64,000 bases of DNA. It comes from Saprospiraceae bacterium (lineage in GTDB: Bacteria; Bacteroidota; Bacteroidia; Chitinophagales; Saprospiraceae). Shown piece by piece: positions 28,867 to 37,278 of the stretch; position 1 is the first letter of the stretch; each line of letters begins with the position of its first letter. The position numbers and the translations under genes are program-made. Under the pieces are notes generated by a model that was not told where the DNA came from, ran no database searches, and was given only the letters and a program-made list of their open reading frames with translations. The stretch lies in NCBI GenBank assembly GCA_028285545.1, contig JANQPA010000040.1, positions 124,001-188,000 of the forward strand, in the 5' to 3' direction.

Positions 28867-28940
28867 ATACCAGAGCAACATAAATTAAAAGAGCTTGTTT
28901 CAGCTGAAACAAGCTCTTTTAATTTATGTTGCTCTGGTAT
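28867..28940. terminator. 74-bp perfect loopless palindrome, probably a bidirectional terminator
   Basis: Each arm is 37 nt and the centre is CAG/CTG with no unpaired bases: 28867-28903 is the exact reverse complement of 28904-28940. The inner part (AAAAGAGCTTGTTTC against GAAACAAGCTCTTTT) looks like a classic hairpin with A and T flanks. It lies between the convergent Lrp gene and sigma-factor gene. The extra 20 bp on each outer arm exceed what termination needs. Confidence 0.85.
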
Positions 28941-29012
28941 CAATTATGCTGACCTCTAGAAATATATTTTGCAAAAGGGTATAAAATAAATTTCGCAAGA
29001 GTTTAAATAAGC

Positions 29013-29882
29013 TTAAGATCCCAAATATCCTTTCAACAATTTGCTGCGGTTGGCAGAACGAAGTTTGTTGATGGCTTTATCTTTAATCTGACGAACTCGC
29101 TCACGAGTCAAGCCAAATTTTTCGCCAATATCTTCTAAAGACATTGGATGTTCTACACCTATTCCAAAATAAAGTTTAATAACGTCACATTGACGTTCGG
29201 TCAAGGTACTTAATGAACGTTCAATTTCTCTTCTTAAGGACTGATTGTAGTCCAGTTCCTGATCTGTTTCTGGTGTACTTGAATTTTCGAGGACATCTAA
29301 CAAGGAATTATCTTCACCTTCAACAAAAGGAGCATCCATGGAAACATGTCTTGCTGCAACCCCCAGGGTGGTTTCAACCTCTTCTGTAGGGATGTCCAAC
29401 ATTTCTGCTAATTCATCTGAAGATGGTTCTCTTTCATACTCTTGTTCTAACTCTGAAAAAGCCTTATTGATCTTGTTCAAAGATCCTACCTTGTTAAGAG
29501 GCAAGCGGACAATTCGAGATTGTTCGGCGAGGGCCTGCAGAATAGATTGACGAATCCACCAAACTGCGTAGGAAATAAATTTAAATCCTCGGGTTTCATC
29601 AAATCGTTGTGCAGCTTTAATCAGACCAAGGTTGCCTTCATTAATCAAATCACTTAAAGAAAGCCCTTGATTTTGGTATTGTTTAGCAACAGATACCACA
29701 AATCTCAAATTGGCCTTAGTAAGCTTTTCAAGAGCAGCCTGATCGCCCTGCTTAATTCTCTTTGCTAATTCTACTTCTTCCTCGGGTGTTAACAAATCCA
29801 CCTTTCCTATCTCTTGTAAGTACTTTTCTAATGACTGACTTTCGCGATTAGTAATTGACTTAGTAATCTTAAGCTGTCTCAT
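29013..29882 (-). CDS. rpoD: Primary RNA polymerase sigma factor (RpoD/SigA, short Bacteroidota type)
   Basis: This 289-residue sigma-70 factor lacks the long region 1.1 of proteobacterial RpoD, as usual in Bacteroidota. It has region 1.2 ([20 protein letters not shown]), region 2 ([55 protein letters not shown]), region 3 and region 4 with its HTH ([20 protein letters not shown]). It recognises the TAnnTTTG/TTG promoters seen across this window. It is monocistronic. No autoregulatory feature was firmly identified upstream. Confidence 0.96.
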   Translation of the reverse strand: MRQLKITKSITNRESQSLEKYLQEIGKVDLLTPEEEVELAKRIKQGDQAALEKLTKANLRFVVSVAKQYQNQGLSLSDLINEGNLGLIKAAQRFDETRGFKFISYAVWWIRQSILQALAEQSRIVRLPLNKVGSLNKINKAFSELEQEYEREPSSDELAEMLDIPTEEVETTLGVAARHVSMDAPFVEGEDNSLLDVLENSSTPETDQELDYNQSLRREIERSLSTLTERQCDVIKLYFGIGVEHPMSLEDIGEKFGLTRERVRQIKDKAINKLRSANRSKLLKGYLGS

Positions 29883-30332
29883 GTATTTCTTGCGTTTTTA
29901 TTTAAGTTGACAAATTGTAGGCAAATCGTTTCGAAGGCTATGGGGAAGGATATGAATGGGAAAAGTGTGTTTAATCTGAAATGTAATTTTATGTTGATTC
30001 GTTTTTTTCATATGCCAATTAACAGGGTATGAATAAATAACACTTCTCTGCTCAATTCAGTTTAATAACTTTTTTTTAACACTTCACAGCGTACAAAAAT
30101 AAGCGAATTCAGCATTTAAGTCAAGATAATTATGAGAAATGAGTGCTAAGCCTCTTATTTTTCTTTTACGAAAATTTAGCAACCTTGGTTCATAATAAAA
30201 TTTTATTTGGAAAAATCATTTTTTTATATTTTATTGTGGAGCACCATACCATAGAGTTCGACCATTGATTTTTCTTTAGTAACAAACAAAGAAAATTTCA
30301 TAATCGTCAAAAAAACAAGCAATTATCACCGT
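29883..30332. other. Divergent intergenic region upstream of the sigma-factor gene
   Basis: This 450-bp AT-rich gap lies between the sigma-factor gene (minus) and the START-like gene (plus). I saw only an off-consensus TACAATTTG on the minus strand (about 29912-29920), and no small gene, RNA or strong hairpin. Confidence 0.4.
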
Positions 30333-30710
30333 ATGGAAAGATCAAAATTAGAACTTGAATATATTTTCAAAGCTTCGCCTACTATCCTTTATAAGTTTTT
30401 TACCACACCTGCCTGTCTGGTCAGATGGTTCTGTGATGAGGTAGATATCCAGGGTGAAGAATTTACCTTTGTTTGGAGTGGATCAGAAGAAATCGCCGAT
30501 TTGGTAGATTATGCTGAAGATGAGAATGTCAAGTTCAAATGGCAGGATAGTGATGATAATGAATTTCTACAATTTAATATCAATACTTCGCCTGTAACTG
30601 GTGAAACCATCTTATTGCTAACTGATTTTTGCGATGATGATGAAGTTGAAGATCAAACCCAATATTGGTCTGAACAAATGGATCGTCTCAAAAAAGCTAC
30701 AGGTGGCTAG
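30333..30710 (+). CDS. START-like (AHSA1/SRPBCC-type) domain protein
   Basis: This 125-residue acidic protein begins ERSKLELEYIFKASPTILYK, followed by FFTTPACLVRWFCDEVDIQG and FTFVWSGSEEIADLVDY, the pattern of the small START-like proteins common in Bacteroidota. The helix-grip fold usually binds a hydrophobic ligand or a protein partner; none can be named. There is no signal peptide. It is 18 bp upstream of the nuclease gene in the same direction, so they may share a transcript. Confidence 0.8.
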   Translation: MERSKLELEYIFKASPTILYKFFTTPACLVRWFCDEVDIQGEEFTFVWSGSEEIADLVDYAEDENVKFKWQDSDDNEFLQFNINTSPVTGETILLLTDFCDDDEVEDQTQYWSEQMDRLKKATGG

Positions 30711-30728
30711 TCAAGCCATATACCCTTC

Positions 30729-33431
30729 ATGAAGATCCTATTTGGTCTAACTTTTGATGATTCTTACTATCCCAACCCTTCTTATACCAAAGGAGGGGTT
30801 TATTATTCAGGGCCAAAAGGTCTGATTCAAATTCTAGAAAGCCATTTGGGAAATACCCACCTTACCTCCAACATCGACTACATCCGTATTGAACAATACC
30901 GTCAATGCCTCTTAAAATATTTGGAAAAACATCCACAGCCTTTTTTTCAGACTTCCTTTCAGGCTGACCAATTCGCCTGTGCTTCGGAATTGTTAAGCCG
31001 CAGAGATGAATTACTTTTATCAGGATGGGATTTTGTTATTAGTTCTTCCCTTCCTCCCAGGTTACAATGCCTGGCTCAGATCGAAGAATATGTCAAACAG
31101 GATGGCTTAAGTGCAGGATTCGCTGATCGGTTTTCAAAAATAATGGAATTATTGTCTGAACGAACACTTCCAATTCAATGGATTGGATTGTGTGAGCCCT
31201 TGGATCTTCTCCCTCCTTATTATGCCAAATTATTCAAAAAATTAGCCGACTTAAAGATTACTGTTGAACAAATTTCCTTAACAAAGACACTATCTTCCAG
31301 ACCTGACCTTGCTTCTTTTCAAAAAATCTTGAGTGGAGCTTCCATTGCAAAGGAACCGGCACAACTGAAAGGGGATGGAAGTCTGATCATATTAAAAGGA
31401 GAGCGATCTACAGACCTGGCCTCTTTTCTGGCAAAAATAGGCCAGCTGAATCCTTCTTATCGCCCAACTTGCCTGTTACCCAGCAAAAATAGAACAGTTG
31501 ATAATGCCTTCATTCAGGAAGGGATCCCCAGCATGGGCATAATGACCGCCTCATTGGCACGCCCGGCACTACAAGTACTCAAATTGGTAACTACATTTTT
31601 GTGGTTCCCTTTAGATCCGATCAAAGTTTTAGAGTTTTTATCCTTACCCATTAAACCTATTAATGATGAATTGGCGCACCGCCTGGCCATAAAAATGGCT
31701 CAGACACCAGGAGTGCAGAGTGAAGCCTGGTATGCAACAGTTGCTTCCTTTTTTGATGAAGTAAATAACAGAGCCTCTTTTGATAAAAGCCTGGAACCTG
31801 AGAAAATTAGGGAACAATATCGGTTTTGGTTTGAGCGCAAAAGGTTCGATCAACAAAAAAAAGTACCGAAAGAAGAAGTTTATACCATCTTTCACTATAT
31901 AAAAACCTGGGCCAAAGAAGTATTTGAGGAATCTGGTAGTAACAGGCAGTCCCTTTTAATACTAAGTGAACAAGCTAAAAGACTCACAGAATTAGTAGAA
32001 GCCCTGCCTGAAATTGAACTCTCTCCCCTCGAACTGGAACGCTTAGTTCGGACAATCTATGAACCAGCGCCCATACAGTTCCGTGTTGCCGAACAAGGCC
32101 ATTGGCCCTTTGTTTATCACCCAGGTGCTATTTATGGCCCGGTTAATCAACTCGTTTGGTGGGAGTTTATTCAATCTGAACCCGTCCATTTTTTTTCCAG
32201 ATGGTATAAAAAAGAGAGACAATTTTTGCTTGAAAAAAATATCCGGCTGCTATTACCTAGTGACGAAAATAATCTATTAATCTGGCATAGGAAAAATCCC
32301 GTTTATCGGGCTGTGGATCAACTTATTTTATGTATGCCAGATAAAAATAACGGACTGCCTGCCAATGCACATCCCCTAATGGGAAATTTGGAGGCTGCCT
32401 TCAAAAACCTAGAAGATATTACCGTAAATATCCAGGATCCGGAAGCCTTCCAAAAAATAAGCCAGGGTCTTAACCTCCCACAAAAAACTTCTTTGAAGAT
32501 TCGGCCACTGGGTCATCCCAAAGCTTTTGTAAACATCCAAAATCCGGATAAACTCGGTCTAGCAGAAGAAACCTATAGCAGTCTGGACAGGCTATTTTTC
32601 TACCCTTACCAATGGGCTTTTAGATACAAACTAAAATTAAATAAGGCTTCCATATTGAGTATTGTCAGAGATCATACCTTAATGGGTAATTTATCCCACC
32701 GACTGATGGAAAAATTGTTGGATGAGAATCCACTGGACTGGTCTAAAGAAAAAGTAAGGCAGTGGATCAATGATGAGGGCAGAAAATTACTATCAAAAGA
32801 AGGTGCAGTATTATTATTATATGGTAAAGAACCGGTTCGAATTAGTTTTTTAAATAAAATGCAATACGCCGCCTGGAGTCTTATTAATTTAATAAGAAAT
32901 AACGGCTGGAATATTGTGGGAATTGAACAAAATATAGCTGGAGATTTTTCTGCCACCCCCGTAAAAGGGAGACTAGATCTTATGCTCAAAAGAGGATCAG
33001 AAAGGGCTATTGTGGATTTGAAATGGAGAGGACTAAATAGAAGAAAACTTATCATTAAAAATGAAGAAGATTTGCAATTAGTCCTTTATTCTAAATTGTC
33101 AGACACTCCACAACCATGGGCGCATACTGCCTATTTTATTATTGAAAAAGGCATTATGATTGCCAGGAATAACCTGGCTTTTAAGGAAGTCAACCCCATT
33201 GATGCCGAATCCGACCTGGCGGAAGTCCATCATAGGATATTAAATAAAATGACAGCTACGCTTATCTGGCGGCAAAAACAACTCAAGCAAGGTCAAATAG
33301 AGGTACGCTGTCACCTTACTCATGCAGAATTGGAGAATTATTATGGTGATGAACTTCTGGATGTACTGGAAATGAAATCCAAAGATGCCCCTTTCGATGA
33401 TTACAGAACCCTAATTGATTTGGTCACCTGA
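30729..33431 (+). CDS. AddB-like protein with C-terminal PD-(D/E)XK nuclease domain
   Basis: This 900-residue protein has no Walker A motif near its N-terminus (KILFGLTFDDSYYPNPSY), so any helicase fold is inactive, as expected of an AddB/RecC-like scaffold. The C-terminal third is a RecB-type nuclease: histidine in NLSHRLMEKLL, Asp750 in GRLDLM, Asp763 and Lys765 in VDLKW, and a Gln motif DLQLVLYSKL. It likely processes DNA ends in recombinational repair with an AddA-type UvrD helicase, which is not in this window. Confidence is high for the nuclease domain and moderate for AddB. Confidence 0.8.
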   Translation: MKILFGLTFDDSYYPNPSYTKGGVYYSGPKGLIQILESHLGNTHLTSNIDYIRIEQYRQCLLKYLEKHPQPFFQTSFQADQFACASELLSRRDELLLSGWDFVISSSLPPRLQCLAQIEEYVKQDGLSAGFADRFSKIMELLSERTLPIQWIGLCEPLDLLPPYYAKLFKKLADLKITVEQISLTKTLSSRPDLASFQKILSGASIAKEPAQLKGDGSLIILKGERSTDLASFLAKIGQLNPSYRPTCLLPSKNRTVDNAFIQEGIPSMGIMTASLARPALQVLKLVTTFLWFPLDPIKVLEFLSLPIKPINDELAHRLAIKMAQTPGVQSEAWYATVASFFDEVNNRASFDKSLEPEKIREQYRFWFERKRFDQQKKVPKEEVYTIFHYIKTWAKEVFEESGSNRQSLLILSEQAKRLTELVEALPEIELSPLELERLVRTIYEPAPIQFRVAEQGHWPFVYHPGAIYGPVNQLVWWEFIQSEPVHFFSRWYKKERQFLLEKNIRLLLPSDENNLLIWHRKNPVYRAVDQLILCMPDKNNGLPANAHPLMGNLEAAFKNLEDITVNIQDPEAFQKISQGLNLPQKTSLKIRPLGHPKAFVNIQNPDKLGLAEETYSSLDRLFFYPYQWAFRYKLKLNKASILSIVRDHTLMGNLSHRLMEKLLDENPLDWSKEKVRQWINDEGRKLLSKEGAVLLLYGKEPVRISFLNKMQYAAWSLINLIRNNGWNIVGIEQNIAGDFSATPVKGRLDLMLKRGSERAIVDLKWRGLNRRKLIIKNEEDLQLVLYSKLSDTPQPWAHTAYFIIEKGIMIARNNLAFKEVNPIDAESDLAEVHHRILNKMTATLIWRQKQLKQGQIEVRCHLTHAELENYYGDELLDVLEMKSKDAPFDDYRTLIDLVT

Positions 33432-33786
33432 AGATATTATAGGGTCCTAAGAGAAACAGTCTTTCTATTTTCTGCCTGTGATGACATATGAACTTGTAGT
33501 AAATCCAAGATTGCTAAGCCCGAAATGAAATGTAGGGATTGGTAAGCTTTATACCTGGCTTACCAATCTTTTTTAGCTTGGTAATCCTTTTGCTGCTAAT
33601 GAGATTTTAGTTTGCAATATTATTTACCAGTACATCTAACTTATACCTCCTACTCTACATTTTTATCTGATACTTTTGATAATTTGCTTCGTCAAAACTT
33701 TAAATTAACCTTAACGGCTCTTGTTTGTTTTATTTCAATAAATCAAAAGCTATTATCGTTTTTCTAAAAACAGTAGTGAACAGCAT
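33432..33786. other. Intergenic region with terminator
   Basis: About 355 bp follow the nuclease gene. A terminator lies at 33537-33574. A TACTTTTG box (33671-33678) 108 bp before the LolA-like gene could be its -7 element, but no TTG lies at the right spacing. No gene was seen. Confidence 0.4.
33537..33574 (+). terminator. Intrinsic terminator after the nuclease gene
   Basis: An 11-bp perfect stem GATTGGTAAGC / GCTTACCAATC (33537-33547 and 33558-33568) with a 10-nt loop is followed by six T residues, the usual rho-independent pattern on the plus strand. Confidence 0.8.
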
Positions 33787-34461
33787 ATGAAAAAATTAAT
33801 TCCATTATTGAGCTTGTGTTTATTGATGACTCTTTCTGTATTCGGGCAAGATTTCACCAATTCTGCCGACTCTGATCCGGAAGCCAAGGCAGTCCTTAAA
33901 AGTCTAAAAGCCAAATACGATGGCTACAAATCCATTGAAGCTCAAATAACACTTACCATTGAAATTCCTGAGCAGCCCAAAGAAGTTCAAAAGGGAATGA
34001 TAGGTCGAGCAGGTGATCGGTATAAGTTTGAAATTGCCAATCAGGCCTTTATTTGTGATGGTACAACACTTTGGATAATTCTGGGGAATAATAAAGAAGT
34101 TCAAATAAGTGAAGCTCCCGAAGAAGATGAGGAAACTGCTATTCTTACTCCCCAGACTCTATTTTCATTTTATGAAGGTGATGATTTTATCTATTATCTT
34201 ACCAATGAAATGATGGAAAAAGGAAGATTGGTTCAGCAAATAGAATTCAAACCCACTGATGAATATGCAGATTACTCAAAACTTAGAATGACCATTGATA
34301 AGCGTAAGCAGGAAATCATTCGGGTAAAAGCATTTGGGAAAGACGGGACGAGATATACTTTTTCTTTAGAAAGCCTGATCCCTAATAAGCAATTCTCCAG
34401 CTCCTACTTTAGCTTCAAAAAAGAAAATTATCAAGGTTACAATATTGTGGACCTTAGGTAA
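33787..34461 (+). CDS. LolA-like outer-membrane lipoprotein carrier family protein
   Basis: This 224-residue protein begins with a signal peptide (MKKLIPLLSLCLLMTLSVFG, then QDF), followed by a LolA/LolB-type half-barrel: LKSLKAKYDGYKSIEAQITL, KGMIGRAGDRYKFEIANQAF, ICDGTTLWIILGNNKEVQIS and TPQTLFSFYEGDDFIYYL. In the periplasm such proteins shuttle lipoproteins to the outer membrane. In many Bacteroidota lolA lies next to ftsK, but here it stands alone. The fold assignment is good, while equivalence to essential LolA is inferred. Confidence 0.85.
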   Translation: MKKLIPLLSLCLLMTLSVFGQDFTNSADSDPEAKAVLKSLKAKYDGYKSIEAQITLTIEIPEQPKEVQKGMIGRAGDRYKFEIANQAFICDGTTLWIILGNNKEVQISEAPEEDEETAILTPQTLFSFYEGDDFIYYLTNEMMEKGRLVQQIEFKPTDEYADYSKLRMTIDKRKQEIIRVKAFGKDGTRYTFSLESLIPNKQFSSSYFSFKKENYQGYNIVDLR

Positions 34462-34487
34462 TTTGGTTAATCTATATTGGGTTATTG

Positions 34488-34565
34488 GTTAATCGTTATT
34501 AGGTTATTGGCGGTTTAATCTTTTCAACGAATAACCCAATAACGAATAACCCAATAACGATTAAC
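34488..34565. repeat. Intergenic inverted repeat made of reiterated 'ggttattgg' words
   Basis: Arm 34488-34508 and arm 34545-34565 are 21 nt each, complementary with one mismatch. Extra copies of the word GGGTTATT sit inside and beside the arms. It follows the LolA-like gene and could act as a terminator, though it is AT-rich. Confidence 0.75.
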
Positions 34566-34642
34566 GACAAACTCACACAAAGTTCGCGCATCAATAGATT
34601 ATTTTCTATTTTTGGTGATTCCATCAAAATAGATATCTTATT

Positions 34643-35896
34643 ATGCGTAATATTTTAATTCTCTTGGTTCTTTTTGCAGGCTTTTCTGCATGTACTCCCT
34701 CATCTACTGAATCCACTGATCTTAGTGAATTATCTGATGAGGAACTGGAAGCACTAGCCAAGCAATTGGCTCATGAATACATCATTACAGATGGGCATGT
34801 GGATTTGCCTTATAGACTTAACATAACCAACTTCAGGTTTACTAAAGAATTTATTGGCATTCCAATTGAAACGGATGCTGGTGATTTTGATTATAAAAGA
34901 GCCAAAGAAGGTGGCCTGGATGCTCCCTTCATGTCCATTTACATACCCGCTTCCTATCAGGAAACAGGTGGGGCTAAAGAATTTGCAGATTCATTAATTG
35001 ATATGGTAACTGGAATTGCCGAGAGCCATCCCGATTATTTTGCCATTGCCACTTCGCCTGATCAGGTGGAAGAGCAATTTGAAAAAGGTTTAATTTCCCT
35101 ACCTATGGGCATGGAGAATGGAGCTCCTATTGAAGATGACCTGGCTAATGTAGCCTACTTCCATGAAAGGGGAATCAGGTACATTACTTTAACTCATTCC
35201 AAAGACAATCAAATCTGTGATTCTTCCTATGATGACTCAGGTACTTATGGTGGTTTAAGTGATTTTGGACGTCAAGTTGTGGAAGAAATGAATAATGTAG
35301 GCATCATGGTGGACATCTCACACGTTTCTGATAGTACCTTTTATCAGGTAATGGAGTTGACAAAAGCACCTGTAATCGCTTCTCATTCTTCCTGTAGAAA
35401 ATTCACACCAGATTTTGAAAGGAACATGAGTGACGATATGCTCAAAAAACTGGCTGAAAACGGAGGGGTAATACAAATTAACTTTGGTTCAGGATTTTTG
35501 GATGGCTCCTTAAGAGAAAGTAGCCAGGAAAAACGCCGAGAACTTCAAAAAATTCTGGAAGAGCAAGGTTTGGAAGACACTGATGACGAAGCTAAACCTA
35601 TAATTGAAAAGTTTAGAGAAGAAAATAAAGAAGCCCTCTACTCAGATGTACAGATGGTAGCCAATCACATTGACAATGTAGTACAGGTGGCAGGAATCGA
35701 TCATGTAGGTTTAGGTTCTGATTTTGACGGAGTAGGTGATTCCCTACCCACAGGTTTAAAAGATGTATCTCAATATCCTAATTTAATCCATGAATTACTT
35801 AAGCGTGGATATTCTAAAGAAGATATTCGCAAGATATGCTATGAAAATGTGTTTAGAGTCTGGCGTCAGGTGGAAAAGGTAGCACAGAGCATTTGA
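34643..35896 (+). CDS. Membrane dipeptidase (peptidase family M19), lipoprotein
   Basis: This 417-residue protein has a lipoprotein signal (MRNILILLVLFAGFSAC; lipobox FSAC), so it is probably anchored to the outer or inner membrane facing the periplasm. The M19 zinc-binding motifs are present: DGHVDLPYR (HxD), the bridging glutamate in MGMENGAPI, a histidine in MVDISHVSDSTF and another in ASHSSCRKF, plus GLGSDFDGV near the C-terminus. These enzymes hydrolyse dipeptides, often with D-residues. A possible -7 box TATTTTTG lies at 34607-34614, 29 bp upstream. It is monocistronic. Confidence 0.92.
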   Translation: MRNILILLVLFAGFSACTPSSTESTDLSELSDEELEALAKQLAHEYIITDGHVDLPYRLNITNFRFTKEFIGIPIETDAGDFDYKRAKEGGLDAPFMSIYIPASYQETGGAKEFADSLIDMVTGIAESHPDYFAIATSPDQVEEQFEKGLISLPMGMENGAPIEDDLANVAYFHERGIRYITLTHSKDNQICDSSYDDSGTYGGLSDFGRQVVEEMNNVGIMVDISHVSDSTFYQVMELTKAPVIASHSSCRKFTPDFERNMSDDMLKKLAENGGVIQINFGSGFLDGSLRESSQEKRRELQKILEEQGLEDTDDEAKPIIEKFREENKEALYSDVQMVANHIDNVVQVAGIDHVGLGSDFDGVGDSLPTGLKDVSQYPNLIHELLKRGYSKEDIRKICYENVFRVWRQVEKVAQSI

Positions 35897-36103
35897 TTAT
35901 GTGCTCCGGTGTTTATGTGTTCCAGTTATAAGCTTAGTTTTGATATTAAAAGTATTGTTGCTCATTTAAGAACAAAATCTGCAATATTTGTGAAATTAGC
36001 GTGCCAAAATTAAAGCTAATGTAAGAACCGAACCTTCAATTTCGATAATATGGAACACTGAACTCAAAATCAAAAAACAGACAAATCGATAAATAAACAA
36101 ATA

Positions 36104-37183
36104 ATGAGAAACTGCTTAATATTACTGTTATTATTTTTTGGAGCTATAAGTTTAAAAGCTCAGAATAGCGACACTACCATTTATGTGATAGCCGAAGAAC
36201 CTCCTCGCTTTCCAGCTTGTGAAAGATTGGATACCACATTGGCTGTAAAGCAGAAATGTGCCATGCAAACTCTGATGGCTTTTGTATACAAGAACGTAGT
36301 TTATCCTATTGAAGCTCGTCAAAATGGGAATGAAGGCCAGGTGGTGGTTACCTTTGTGGTAGAAAAAAACGGAAGTCTTAGCAATTTTAATATTCTAAAA
36401 GATATCGGCGGAGGTTGTGCACAGTCAGTTTTAGATGTTGTTGGTGCCATGAATCAGGCTGGCATACGCTGGGTACCAGGGATCAATAAAGGAGATACGG
36501 TAAGAACACGCTTTACACTTCCCATAAAATTTGAATTACAGGAAGCTCCCCCCTATGTCCTGGTAGATGGTGATAGTGTCTATACTTCATTAGATACACC
36601 GCTTGAATTTAAAAATGGAGGAAACGATGCCCTCATTTCTTTCCTTAATGAGCGCTTAGATTATCCCGAATCCGGAAATGACAGTTGTTTAGTTGGCTCT
36701 TTTGATGTACAACTTTTGGTAAGACCTGACGGAGTAGTAAAAGTTTTGGATATCACTGATTATAATAACCTGGGGTTTGATTTTTGGTCTGAAGTATCCG
36801 ATGTGGTTACTTCTACCATAGGACAATGGAAATCAGCCACCTATCGGGGAAGGGATGTCCCTTCTGCCTTCGATATTACTTTGAATTTCACCCCGGAGGC
36901 TGATCATTGCAAAACGGTTATCAGCAATTATGAAAAAGCATTAGGTTTAGCCAATCAGGGAGCAACAGCTTTTAATGAGGGCAAACAGGACGAGGGCATT
37001 GATCTCCTTTCTCAAGCTTTAGACATGTTTCCAAACAATGGGAATTTCTTACTGGTCAGAGGCCAGGCTTATTTAGATATGAAAAAATATCCTGAAGCCT
37101 GCGCAGATTTAACCAAAGCACAAGAGATTGCCTTAGTTGATTGGTTCAAAGGTATATTACCGGTTATTTGTAAGCAGAAATAA
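36104..37183 (+). CDS. TonB C-terminal domain protein with TPR tail
   Basis: This 359-residue protein has a cleavable signal (MRNCLILLLLFFGAISLKAQ), so unlike true TonB it lacks an inner-membrane energy-coupling anchor. Residues ~60-150 are a TonB-C domain (VVYPIEARQNGNEGQVVVTF, VEKNGSLSNFNILKDIGGGC). A second, more diverged TonB-C-like unit spans ~165-265 (NERLDYPESGNDSCLVGSFD, LVRPDGVVKVLDIT). Residues ~275-355 look like two TPR motifs (AFNEGKQDEGIDLLSQAL, YPEACADLTKAQEI). Such periplasmic proteins are common in Bacteroidota; the function is unknown. Confidence 0.85.
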   Translation: MRNCLILLLLFFGAISLKAQNSDTTIYVIAEEPPRFPACERLDTTLAVKQKCAMQTLMAFVYKNVVYPIEARQNGNEGQVVVTFVVEKNGSLSNFNILKDIGGGCAQSVLDVVGAMNQAGIRWVPGINKGDTVRTRFTLPIKFELQEAPPYVLVDGDSVYTSLDTPLEFKNGGNDALISFLNERLDYPESGNDSCLVGSFDVQLLVRPDGVVKVLDITDYNNLGFDFWSEVSDVVTSTIGQWKSATYRGRDVPSAFDITLNFTPEADHCKTVISNYEKALGLANQGATAFNEGKQDEGIDLLSQALDMFPNNGNFLLVRGQAYLDMKKYPEACADLTKAQEIALVDWFKGILPVICKQK

Positions 37184-37198
37184 TAAATTTCATGAACT

Positions 37199-37227
37199 CG
37201 GGATAGAAGAGTAAAACTTCTATCCCG
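37199..37227. terminator. Possible terminator hairpin
   Basis: An 11-bp perfect stem CGGGATAGAAG / CTTCTATCCCG with a 7-nt loop lies 16 bp after the TonB-like gene, extended by an interrupted GAAC/GTTC pairing. No T-run follows, so termination is uncertain. Confidence 0.5.
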
Positions 37228-37278
37228 ATGTTCTTGAATATGTAAAAGAGGTAATCAACAATTAATCTCCTTCTAAAA

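Noticed and set aside
34607-34614. Promoter box TATTTTTG before the M19 dipeptidase
   Set aside because: The -7 box fits but no TTG is at 19-20 bp; in such AT-rich DNA a lone match is weak, so it is only mentioned in the gene entry.
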